A stretch of 7,982 bases of DNA from Serpentinimonas sp. Its GTDB lineage: Bacteria > Pseudomonadota > Gammaproteobacteria > Burkholderiales > Burkholderiaceae_C. A program made the position numbers and the translations under genes. The stretch spans positions 1 to 7,982 of the forward strand of contig JALOSG010000128.1 in assembly GCA_025458665.1 (NCBI GenBank). Reading direction: 5' to 3'. Under the pieces are notes generated by a model that was not told where the DNA came from, made no database searches, and saw only the letters and a list, made by a program, of their open reading frames with translations. Of the stretch, positions 1 through 6,254 are shown piece after piece (the first letter of the stretch is position 1; every line of letters begins with the position of its first letter).

Positions 1-1
1 T

Positions 2-328
2 GTGGTGAACCCGGTGACCATGGGCGGGCAGTCGGTGCCGGTGAACGTCATGACCATGGTGCTGGGCTTCATGCTCATTTATGGCGCGGTGACCATGGGC
101 CTGACCTTCCTGTTGCTGCTCTCCGGGCTCGATATCGTCACTTCGTTCTCGGCCGTGGTGGCCACGGTAAACAACATCGGGCCGGGTCTGGGCGAGGTGG
201 GGCCGGCCAGCAACTACGGCGGGCTTAACACCTTCCAGCTGTGGGTGCTGAGCTTTGCCATGTTGCTGGGGCGGCTGGAACTGCTCACGGTGCTGGTGCT
301 GTTCACCACGCACTTCTGGCGCAAATGA
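2..328 (+). CDS. trkH: TrkH-type potassium uptake channel subunit, C-terminal fragment
   Basis: This is the last 108 residues of a Trk/Ktr-superfamily membrane subunit, which passes K+ across the inner membrane together with the NAD-binding regulator TrkA. The reading frame is open through the left edge, so the gene is truncated by the window and position 2 is only the first whole codon, not a start. Two hydrophobic segments are visible (about visible residues 18-42 and 80-103). Between them lies the fourth pore loop with the filter-like stretch NNIGPGLGEVGP, followed by SNYGGLN and a helix carrying the family's GRLELLTVLVLF ending; the protein ends in FWRK, as TrkH proteins usually do. Stop is TGA at 326-328. 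The next gene starts only 14 bp downstream on the same strand, so read-through into it is possible. TrkH against its close paralogue TrkG cannot be separated on this fragment. Confidence 0.9.
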   Translation: MVNPVTMGGQSVPVNVMTMVLGFMLIYGAVTMGLTFLLLLSGLDIVTSFSAVVATVNNIGPGLGEVGPASNYGGLNTFQLWVLSFAMLLGRLELLTVLVLFTTHFWRK

Positions 329-342
329 GGGCTCGCTGAGCC

Positions 343-2037
343 ATGGCCCGCGCTGCGCCCCCAAGCCCTGCTGCAGAGCGCGCTGTTCCAGCGGCCAGAT
401 CCTCTGGCGGCGGCAACCCTTCCAGCAGCTCCAGTACCGCCAGCACCGACTGGCACGCCCAGGAACTGCTGTTGCTGCGCGAGGTGACGCGCCTGATTGT
501 GAGCCCCGATGTGGTGCTGCGCGAGATGCTGCACCTCATGAGCGAGTTGCTCGGCCTGAACCGGGGGCGCGTGGTGCTGCTGGAGCCAGAAGGTGCCCCG
601 CGTGCCGCCATACGCCATGCCTACGGACTGACCCGCGCCGAGGCCGCGCGCGGCCGCTATGAGGTGGGCGAGGGTATCACGGGTGCGGTGCTGGCTCTGG
701 GGCAGCCGCTCATTGTTCAGGACATCGACGCCGAGCCCGGTTTCCTTTTCCGGGCGGTGTCGCGCAAGGACCTGCCGCCCGAAACGGTGGCCTTTCTGGC
801 GCTGCCCATCGATGTGAGCGGCCGCACCGTGGGCGTACTGGCCTGCCACCGCATACGCAGCCGCCAGCGCCACCTGAGCGACGACCTGGCGGTGCTGCAT
901 GTGCTGGCCACGCTCACTGGGCAACTGCTGCAGCTGCAGGCGCTGGTGGAAGAGAAAACCGGGCGCCTGCAGGCGCAGAACGAGCTGCTGAGCAAAGCCC
1001 TGGAGGCGCGCAGCGCGCGCTTTGGCATCGTGGGCCAGGCGGCGCCGCTGCTGCGCGCGCTCGATGAGCTGGAGCGGGTATCGCCATCGCAGGCTTCGGT
1101 GCTGCTGCTGGGCGAGTCGGGCACCGGCAAGGAGCTGTTTGCCCGTGCGGTGCACTGGTCCAGCGGCCGGCGCGACGGGCCTTTCATCAAGGTGAATTGC
1201 TCGGCCATTCCGGAGTCGCTGTTCGAGTCCGAGCTGTTTGGCCATGAGCGTGGCGCCTTCACCGGTGCGCAGCAGGCCCGCCCGGGCTGGTTCGAGCAGG
1301 CCAGCGGCGGCACCATTTTTCTCGACGAGATTGGCGATTTGCCCCTGGGCCTGCAGCCCAAGCTGCTGCGCACCCTGCAGGAAGGCACGCTGGTGCGGCT
1401 GGGCGGGCGCAAGGAAACCCAGGTGGACGTGCGGCTGGTGGCCGCCACGCACCGTGATCTGGCCGCCGAGGTGTCGGCCGGGCGCTTCCGCCAGGACCTG
1501 TACTACCGCCTGAACGTGGTGCCCATACGCCTGCCTTCTTTGCGCGAGCGGCGGGAAGACATCCGCGTGCTGGCACTGCATTTCCTGAGCCGCGCCAACC
1601 AGCTGCACCAGCGCAACGTGAACCTGAGCACAGAGGCCCTGGACCGGCTGGAAGCCCACGACTGGCCGGGCAATATCCGCGAACTGGGCAACCTCATCGA
1701 GCGGCTGGTGCTGCTGGCCGACCGGGCGCTGCTGGGCGCGGCCGATGTGGCGCCGTTGTTGCTGCCGCAACGCAACCCGGAACGGCTGCCCACGGGGAGG
1801 GTGCAGCCAGAGCCACAGGCAGCCATGCCCGTGATGCCCCTGACTCCGCAGCCATCCCTGCCAGCACCTCCGGCCATGCCACTCACCCGGCCCTACCTCA
1901 GCGCCGATGCCCACCCCGTGGAGCAACTCCAGCAGGCGCTGGCCGCCCACCACGGCAACCAGACCCGCGCCGCGCAGAGCCTGGGCCTGACGCTGCGCCA
2001 GTTCAACTACCGCTTGCGCAAGGCCGGCTTGCGTTGA
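343..2037 (+). CDS. Sigma-54-dependent transcriptional activator (GAF, AAA+, Fis HTH; NifA/NorR-like)
   Basis: A 564-residue bacterial enhancer-binding protein. Residues 1-36 are a low-complexity Ala/Ser/Pro leader. A GAF-type sensor domain spans about 40-200, with EVGEGITGAVLALGQPLIV (107-125) resembling NifA GAF domains. A short predicted coiled coil (about 195-222) leads into the AAA+ domain (about 227-460): Walker A GESGTGKE (257-264), the sigma-54-contacting GAFTGA loop (304-309), Walker B TIFLDE (324-329) and WPGNIREL (441-448). A Pro-rich linker (about 474-522) joins it to a Fis-type helix-turn-helix (527-564). All catalytic motifs look intact, so it should hydrolyse ATP and open sigma-54 promoters; the GAF ligand is unknown. 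No receiver domain is present and I see no rhizobial-NifA-type cysteine cluster, so nothing points to phosphorylation or to that form of oxygen sensing. The start is uncertain: ATG 343 has no good Shine-Dalgarno at normal spacing (GAGG at 327-330 is 12 bp away), and a later start just before the GAF domain is possible. The best target in view is the sigma-54 promoter 190 bp past its stop. Confidence 0.93.
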   Translation: MARAAPPSPAAERAVPAARSSGGGNPSSSSSTASTDWHAQELLLLREVTRLIVSPDVVLREMLHLMSELLGLNRGRVVLLEPEGAPRAAIRHAYGLTRAEAARGRYEVGEGITGAVLALGQPLIVQDIDAEPGFLFRAVSRKDLPPETVAFLALPIDVSGRTVGVLACHRIRSRQRHLSDDLAVLHVLATLTGQLLQLQALVEEKTGRLQAQNELLSKALEARSARFGIVGQAAPLLRALDELERVSPSQASVLLLGESGTGKELFARAVHWSSGRRDGPFIKVNCSAIPESLFESELFGHERGAFTGAQQARPGWFEQASGGTIFLDEIGDLPLGLQPKLLRTLQEGTLVRLGGRKETQVDVRLVAATHRDLAAEVSAGRFRQDLYYRLNVVPIRLPSLRERREDIRVLALHFLSRANQLHQRNVNLSTEALDRLEAHDWPGNIRELGNLIERLVLLADRALLGAADVAPLLLPQRNPERLPTGRVQPEPQAAMPVMPLTPQPSLPAPPAMPLTRPYLSADAHPVEQLQQALAAHHGNQTRAAQSLGLTLRQFNYRLRKAGLR

Positions 2038-2059
2038 GGCGCCCAACCGTTCATGGCCA

Positions 2060-2099
2060 ACAAAGTTTTACATTGTGTAGACAAAATGTCGAACTTTGT
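2060..2099. promoter_or_regulatory. 40-bp imperfect dyad, candidate upstream activator (enhancer) site
   Basis: Outer arms ACAAAGTT (2060-2067) and AACTTTGT (2092-2099) are exact reverse complements. Nested inside are ACATT (2070-2074) with AATGT (2085-2089), and TGT (2076-2078) with ACA (2081-2083). In all, 16 of 20 base pairs match about a centre between 2079 and 2080. The element is strikingly AT-rich for this genome. A partly overlapping 10-bp-period direct repeat (2087-2108) extends its right side, so more than one dimer could bind on one face of the helix. It begins 22 bp after the activator's stop codon. It most likely binds the adjacent sigma-54 activator, but a different regulator cannot be excluded. 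Confidence 0.65.
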
Positions 2100-2108
2100 C
2101 GATCTTTG
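2087..2108 (+). repeat. Two overlapping 12-bp direct repeats with a 10-bp period
   Basis: TGTCGAACTTTG (2087-2098) and TGTCGATCTTTG (2097-2108) differ at one base and are offset by 10 bp, about one helical turn. The first copy lies in the right half of the 40-bp dyad. This suggests an extra half-site phased with the dyad for cooperative binding. It may be chance, since the unit is short. Confidence 0.5.
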
Positions 2109-2170
2109 CCTGGCGTAAGCAGGTGCCCATGGCGCAGGGTCCCTGCCCACCCACTGCCCTGGGAAGCAGG

Positions 2171-2183
2171 CAAACGCTTGATT
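2171..2183 (-). promoter_or_regulatory. Predicted IHF binding site
   Basis: Read on the minus strand the site is AATCAAGCGTTTG, which fits the IHF consensus WATCAANNNNTTR at every defined position. It lies between the candidate enhancer and the sigma-54 promoter, where IHF usually bends DNA so that a bound activator can touch the polymerase. A match this good is unlikely by chance in a gap of this length, but binding is inferred. Confidence 0.6.
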
Positions 2184-2223
2184 TGAAAGCAGATTCCTGA
2201 TTCGTCCACGGCGCCGTGGCCGC

Positions 2224-2239
2224 TGGCACGCGGGTTGCA
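2224..2239 (+). promoter_or_regulatory. Sigma-54 (RpoN) -24/-12 promoter
   Basis: TGGCACG (2224-2230), four bases, then TTGCA (2235-2239) match the sigma-54 consensus TGGCACG-N4-TTGCA exactly, with GG (2225-2226) and GC (2237-2238) separated by the required 10 bp. The predicted transcript start is near 2250, giving a 5' leader of about 36 nt before the rhodanese ATG at 2286. It points into the four-gene operon. A 14-bp palindrome (2206-2219) lies just upstream. Confidence 0.9.
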
Positions 2240-2285
2240 AAGAAGGTGCGTCACCCTTCCCAACCACCCACTGCCGAGGACGCCC

Positions 2286-3161
2286 ATGACCACCATCGCC
2301 GCACCCACCGCCGTACTGATTTCCCCCGCCGAACTCGTCGCACTGCAGGCCGAAACGCCGGTGGTGGTCATCGACACCCGCGACCCCGACACCTACGCCG
2401 CCGGCCACATTCCCGGCGCCGTGAACCTGCGCGAAATCTTCACTTACCTGGCCACCTCCTCGCCCGAGGGCTTGAAGGAGCTGGCGTCCACCTTCGCTGC
2501 AGCGCTGGGCGCTGTGGGCCTGTCGGGCAAGGAAACCGCCGTGTTCTACGAGGACGCCATGAACAGCGGCTACGGCCAGTCCTGCCGCGGCTACTACCTG
2601 CTCACCTGGCTGGGCTACCCCAGCGTGAAGGTGTTGAACGGTGGCTACTCGGCCTGGAAGGGCGCGGGCATGGAAGTGTCCACCGAGGCCGTCACGCCCA
2701 CACCCGCCACCTTCCCCCAGATGCCGCACGCCGATGTGATGCTGACCAAGGAAGACGTGCTGGCTGCACTGTCCACCGACACCGTACTGCTGGATGTGCG
2801 CGATGTGGACGAGTGGATCGGCGAAAGCTCCTCCCCCTACGGCAAGGACTTTGCGCCGCGCAAGGGACGCCTGCCGGGCGCCCGCTGGATTGAGTGGTAC
2901 CGCTTCATGAAGCCTTCAGCTCAGGGCCCCATGATCAAGTCGCCGGCCGAAGTGCAGGCCGAGTGCGCGGTGGCCGGCATCAAGCCCACCGACACCATTT
3001 ACCTGTACTGCTTCAAGGGCGCACGCGCTTCCAACAGCTTCCTTGCGCTCAAGCAGGCGGGCTTCACCGATGTGCGCATGTACTTCGGTTCCTGGAACGA
3101 ATGGTCGCGCGACCCCGCGCTGCCCATCGAGACCGGTGCCCCCATGGCCATGGCGGCCTGA
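2286..3161 (+). CDS. Two-domain rhodanese-family sulfurtransferase (thiosulfate / 3-mercaptopyruvate type)
   Basis: A 291-residue cytoplasmic protein with tandem rhodanese domains. The N-terminal domain (about 12-130) has VVVIDTRDPDTYAAGHIPGA (26-45) but carries FYEDAMNSG where a catalytic cysteine loop would be, so it is the usual inactive structural domain. The C-terminal domain (about 152-283) has LLDVRDVDEW (168-177) and the active-site loop CFKGAR (242-247), with Cys242 the expected persulfide carrier. The loop resembles the CxxGxR group but matches neither the textbook thiosulfate (CRKGVT) nor mercaptopyruvate (CGSGVT) signature, so the donor is uncertain. Start at ATG 2286 is chosen because GAGGA (2276-2280) sits 5 bp upstream; the in-frame TTG at 2235 is part of the -12 promoter element and cannot be in the mRNA. 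It is the first gene of the sigma-54 operon, 69 bp before the OsmC gene. Inferred role: accepting or detoxifying sulfur released by the downstream oxidoreductases. Confidence 0.92.
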   Translation: MTTIAAPTAVLISPAELVALQAETPVVVIDTRDPDTYAAGHIPGAVNLREIFTYLATSSPEGLKELASTFAAALGAVGLSGKETAVFYEDAMNSGYGQSCRGYYLLTWLGYPSVKVLNGGYSAWKGAGMEVSTEAVTPTPATFPQMPHADVMLTKEDVLAALSTDTVLLDVRDVDEWIGESSSPYGKDFAPRKGRLPGARWIEWYRFMKPSAQGPMIKSPAEVQAECAVAGIKPTDTIYLYCFKGARASNSFLALKQAGFTDVRMYFGSWNEWSRDPALPIETGAPMAMAA

Positions 3162-3230
3162 GGCGCACGCTTGCCCACCCCAGTTATTCCGCTTCCCTTT
3201 ACTTCCCCACTGACCCGAGAGACACCCACC

Positions 3231-3797
3231 ATGAGCACTGCCGAAGCCACCACCCCCGAAGTCACCACCGTGAAGGCCTACCTGCGCCCCATCGACCGCG
3301 ATGGCTTGCTGGCCTTTGCCGAGAAGGGCCGCAACAACCCGGCCTCGCGCGGGACCAACAAGGTGCACACGGTGATGGAAGGCCAGTACCGTTCCCTGAG
3401 CTATGTGGGCAACCACGCGCCCGTGGTGGTGGACGAGCCGCTGCACCTGTTCGGCGAAGACACCGCACCGGCGCCCGGTGAAATCGTGCTCTCGGGCCTG
3501 GGCGGTTGCCTGGCGGTGGGCATTACCGCGGTGGCCACCTGGAAGCAGGTGAAGCTGACCAAGCTGGAAGTATTCATGGAGGGTGATATTGGCAACCCGG
3601 CCGCCTGGGGGGCCGGTGGTGCGCTGCAGAAAACGCCGCCGGAAATGGGCTTCCAGGCCATCCGCGTGAAGGTGGTGGTGGAGGGCGATGCCTCCCCCGA
3701 AGTGCTCGATGAAATCGTGCAGCACGCCAACTTCTACTCGCCGGTGGCCAACACCATGCGCAACCCGATTCCGTTCGAGATCAGCCGCGCCGCCTGA
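3231..3797 (+). CDS. OsmC-family protein lacking the second cysteine
   Basis: A 188-residue OsmC/Ohr-fold protein. Classical members are dimeric thiol peroxidases using two cysteines, one after a GG motif and one in a C-terminal CPV(S/A)NTL-type motif. Here the first is present (LSGLGGC, Cys93) but the second motif reads YSPVANTM (169-176), with Ser170 in place of Cys; Cys93 is the only cysteine in the protein. Classical two-cysteine peroxidase chemistry therefore looks unlikely, and a role binding or carrying a sulfur species or organic thiol is an alternative, though unproven. The N-terminal 45 residues are not typical of short OsmC proteins and resemble longer OsmC-like proteins. Start ATG 3231 is preceded by GAGAGA (3217-3222); the frame is open further upstream to 3171 but without better signals. 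It lies 69 bp after the rhodanese gene and 37 bp before the flavoprotein gene, so it is probably in the same transcript. Confidence 0.88.
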   Translation: MSTAEATTPEVTTVKAYLRPIDRDGLLAFAEKGRNNPASRGTNKVHTVMEGQYRSLSYVGNHAPVVVDEPLHLFGEDTAPAPGEIVLSGLGGCLAVGITAVATWKQVKLTKLEVFMEGDIGNPAAWGAGGALQKTPPEMGFQAIRVKVVVEGDASPEVLDEIVQHANFYSPVANTMRNPIPFEISRAA

Positions 3798-3834
3798 TCC
3801 TCTGTCCGCACCACCCACTGCTCCGGAGCCCGCC

Positions 3835-4968
3835 ATGAACCCGAAAGACCTGCCCCAGGAAGCCCTTGCCCAGACGCTGCTGGAGCAGGTGCGTGCCATT
3901 GCCCAGGGGCCGCTGGCCGCGCAGGTGCAGGACATAGACAAGGGCCTCTACCCGCGCGAGGTGCTGCAGGCCCTGGCGGCGGCCGGCGCCATGAGCGCGC
4001 ACCTGCCGGCGCCGCATGGGCACGGCAGCTACGCGCTGGCGCTCAAGGCCATGGCCGAGGTGTCGCGGGTATGTGGCGCCACGGGTTTCATGATGTGGTG
4101 CCAGGCCGTGTGCGGGCTCTACATGGAGCGCTCGGGCAACCCGGCCCTCATGGGTACGCCACTGGCTTTGCACAGCAGCGGCGCACGGCTGGGCGGCACG
4201 GCGCTGTCCAACCCCATGAAGAGCTACGCGCAGATCGAGAGCCTGTTGCTCAAGGCCACCCCGGTGGAGGGCGGCTACATGGTGAACGGCACGTTGCCCT
4301 GGGTCAGCAACCTCGGGCCCGACCACTACTGCGGCGCCATTGCTGCGGTGGTGGACAAGGGTGAGCCGGTGGGCCGCGAACTCATGTTCCTCATGCGTTG
4401 CGACGCTGCTGGCCTGGAAATGCGCGAGTGCCCCAGCTTCTCGGGCATGGAGGGCACCGGCACCTACGCGCTGGCCCTGAAAGACTGCTTCGTGCCCCAC
4501 GACGAAGTGATTGCCGACCCTGCCAAACCCACCATAGCGCGCATCCGCGCCGCCTTCGTCATGCTCCAGTGCGGCATGGCGCTGGGCGTGACGCAAGGCG
4601 CCATCGATTCCATGTGGGCGGTGGAGGGGCAGCTGGGCCACGTGAACCAGTTTCTGGACGACCGCCCCGATGCGCTGCAGGCCGAACTCGATGCGCTGGA
4701 ACAGCGCGTCATGAAGCTGGCCGAAACGCCGTTCGATCCCTCGGTGGAATTCTTCATCGACGTGCTCGATGCCCGCGCCCACGGTGCCGAGCTGAGCTTG
4801 CGCGCGGCCCAGTCTGCGCTGCTGCACCAGGGCGCACGGGGCTATCTGCTCACGTCGGAGGTGCAACGGCGGGTGCGCGAGTCGCACTTCGTGGCCATTG
4901 TCACGCCGGCCATCAAGCACCTGCGCAAGGAAATGGCGCGCCTGAGCGCCGAGGTGCTGCCCGCATGA
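3835..4968 (+). CDS. Acyl-CoA-dehydrogenase-fold flavoprotein, divergent (possible DszC/SfnC-like oxygenase)
   Basis: A 377-residue protein with the length and order of the acyl-CoA dehydrogenase superfamily: a helical N-terminal domain (about 1-110), a beta-barrel middle domain with GGYMVNGTLPWVSN (146-159, matching the family's GY.lNG.K.WItN), and a C-terminal four-helix domain (about 230-377). Two hallmarks are altered. The TEP.aGSD flavin/substrate segment is replaced by TALSNPMKSY (122-131), and the C-terminal region that holds the catalytic-Glu motif (Y/F)EGT in short- and medium-chain enzymes reads AIVTPAI (354-360). It may thus not be an ordinary beta-oxidation enzyme. Flavin-dependent monooxygenases of this fold (DszC, the SfnC group) and desulfinases such as AcdA are established relatives that act on sulfur compounds, which would fit the neighbours. 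Start ATG 3835 has CGGAG (3824-3828) 6 bp upstream. Its stop overlaps the next gene's start (ATGA), so the two are translationally coupled. Confidence 0.82.
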   Translation: MNPKDLPQEALAQTLLEQVRAIAQGPLAAQVQDIDKGLYPREVLQALAAAGAMSAHLPAPHGHGSYALALKAMAEVSRVCGATGFMMWCQAVCGLYMERSGNPALMGTPLALHSSGARLGGTALSNPMKSYAQIESLLLKATPVEGGYMVNGTLPWVSNLGPDHYCGAIAAVVDKGEPVGRELMFLMRCDAAGLEMRECPSFSGMEGTGTYALALKDCFVPHDEVIADPAKPTIARIRAAFVMLQCGMALGVTQGAIDSMWAVEGQLGHVNQFLDDRPDALQAELDALEQRVMKLAETPFDPSVEFFIDVLDARAHGAELSLRAAQSALLHQGARGYLLTSEVQRRVRESHFVAIVTPAIKHLRKEMARLSAEVLPA

Positions 4969-6254
4969 GCGCTACCTCCCCGGCCGCAGCGCCCTGGCAG
5001 CAATACATCTGCCGCGCCTGTGGCCTGATTTACGACGAAGCGGTGGGCGACCCCGACAGCGGCCTGGCCGCAGGCACCCGCTTTGCCGATATTCCCGAAG
5101 ACTGGGCGTGCCCGCTGTGTGGTGTGACCAAGCAGGACTTCGAACTGCATACCGCGGTGACCATAGACGAGCTGCGTGCACGTGCCGCCGCAGGGAGCGG
5201 TGGTGTGGTGGTGTCTGGTACGGCCGATATTTCCATTGCCGCTGGCGTGGGCGTGCGCCGCAGCGCCGTGGGCGTGGTGGTGGTGGGTGCAGGCCGTGCC
5301 GGTTGGCAGGTGGCCGAAGAGTTGCGCCGTGCCGATGCGAACGTACCCATCACGTTGATCTCCGCCTGCGCGGGCGATGTGTACGACAAGCCCCTGCTGT
5401 CGGTGGCCATGGCGCGCGGGCTGGACGCCGGCGCCATGGTGAAGGAACGCGGCGCCGCCGCAGCCCGCCGGCTGAACGTACGCCTGGTGGCACACGCCCA
5501 GGCCGTGCGCATTTGCACCGATACCCGCACCCTGCGCACCACGCGCGGCAACTTCCGCTACGCACAGCTGGTGCTGGCACATGGCGCCGAAGCTGCGTGC
5601 CCGGCCGCGCTGCCCAAGGAATACAGCTGGCGCATCAACCATCTGGGCGCTTACCAGCGTTTCCGTCAGGCCTTGGGCGCAGAGCCGCGCGATGTGCTGG
5701 TGGTGGGCGCGGGCCTCATCGGCAGCGAGCTGGCCAACGACCTGGCCCTGGGCGGCCACAGGGTCACGCTGCTGGATGTGCAGGCACAGCCGCTGGCGCG
5801 CTGGCCTGCAGAACAAGCGGGAACGCCGGTGTTGCAGGCCTGGCAGGACAAGGGGCTGCCGATCCGCTTCGTGGGCGGTGCGGTGGTGAGCCAGCTGACC
5901 AAGGCCGGTGAGCGTTACCAACTCAGCACGGCCTGCGGCCAGACTTTTCATGCCGACCAGGTGGTGGTGGCCGCTGGCCTGCAAACGCCAGGCAAGCTGG
6001 CGCAGAGCGCCAGGCTGCACTGGGACAACGGCATTGCGGTGGATGCAGCCACCTTGCAGACCAGCCAGCCCGGCATTTACGCGTTGGGCGACTGCATCAC
6101 CATTGCGGGGCAGGCCAGCCGATACATTGAGCCCATTGCCCGCCAGGCGCGCGCCATAGCCACCCACATTGTTCAGGGCGCCGGCCCGGGCTATGAGCAC
6201 CGCGCGGTGCCCGTTCGGGTGAAGACCACGTCCTGCCCGCTCACGTTGCATTGA
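4965..6254 (+). CDS. Rubredoxin fused to NAD(P)H:rubredoxin reductase (FAD-dependent)
   Basis: A 429-residue natural fusion. Residues about 11-61 form a rubredoxin: CRAC (16-19) and CPLC (49-52) supply the four iron-ligating cysteines, with the usual YDEAVGDPDSG and PEDWACP stretches. A low-complexity Ala/Gly/Val linker (about 62-100) leads to a pyridine-nucleotide disulfide-type flavoprotein: FAD motif VVVGAGRAG (105-113), NAD(P)H motif VVGAGLIGSE (246-255), and the second FAD motif YALGDC (372-377). The C-terminal stretch PVRVKTTSCP (416-425) resembles the end of stand-alone rubredoxin reductases (AlkT/RubB type). Electrons should flow from NAD(P)H through FAD to the iron centre, then to a partner. 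The ATG at 4965 overlaps the flavoprotein's stop, so the flavoprotein is the obvious candidate partner; no alkane hydroxylase is in view. Having donor and reductase in one chain removes the need for a separate rubredoxin. The frame is open upstream to 4398, but that part is antiphase to the flavoprotein gene and is not coding. Confidence 0.93.
   Translation: MSATSPAAAPWQQYICRACGLIYDEAVGDPDSGLAAGTRFADIPEDWACPLCGVTKQDFELHTAVTIDELRARAAAGSGGVVVSGTADISIAAGVGVRRSAVGVVVVGAGRAGWQVAEELRRADANVPITLISACAGDVYDKPLLSVAMARGLDAGAMVKERGAAAARRLNVRLVAHAQAVRICTDTRTLRTTRGNFRYAQLVLAHGAEAACPAALPKEYSWRINHLGAYQRFRQALGAEPRDVLVVGAGLIGSELANDLALGGHRVTLLDVQAQPLARWPAEQAGTPVLQAWQDKGLPIRFVGGAVVSQLTKAGERYQLSTACGQTFHADQVVVAAGLQTPGKLAQSARLHWDNGIAVDAATLQTSQPGIYALGDCITIAGQASRYIEPIARQARAIATHIVQGAGPGYEHRAVPVRVKTTSCPLTLH

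Larger units (their letters stand above)
2038..2285. promoter_or_regulatory. Intergenic regulatory region of the sulfurtransferase operon
   Basis: This 248-bp gap between the activator and the rhodanese gene contains no convincing coding sequence. It has the classic layout of a sigma-54 control region: an AT-rich dyad (2060-2099) as candidate enhancer, a consensus IHF site (2171-2183), and a -24/-12 promoter (2224-2239). From the dyad centre to the predicted transcript start (about 2250) is roughly 170 bp, within the usual enhancer range. The stretch 2110-2165 shows nothing I can assign. The operon role is inferred from arrangement and motif matches. Confidence 0.8.

Noticed and set aside
214..2046. 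A 610-codon open frame on the minus strand opposite the sigma-54 activator
   Set aside because: It is antisense to a gene with intact AAA+ motifs, has low-complexity Gln/Ala/Arg/His composition typical of reversed high-GC codons, and shows no recognisable domain.
2060..2099. The 40-bp dyad as an intrinsic terminator of the activator gene
   Set aside because: The arms are AT-rich and interrupted by mismatches, and no T-run follows the second arm. Its distance from a sigma-54 promoter fits an enhancer better. A weak secondary role in transcript stability is not excluded.
2206..2219. Perfect 14-bp palindrome CCACGGCGCCGTGG just upstream of the -24 element
   Set aside because: Short GC palindromes are common in DNA of this composition and no known site matches. 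It could be an operator, but nothing else supports that.
2916..3941. Long minus-strand open frames opposite the operon (also 3781-4920 and 4842-6251)
   Set aside because: These are antisense reads of well-supported genes, rich in His/Gly/Arg, with no motifs. They reflect strong GC bias at third positions.
4965..6254. Assignment to alkane degradation (alkT/rubB)
   Set aside because: The reductase resembles that family, but no AlkB-type hydroxylase or alkane regulator is visible and the neighbours handle sulfur.
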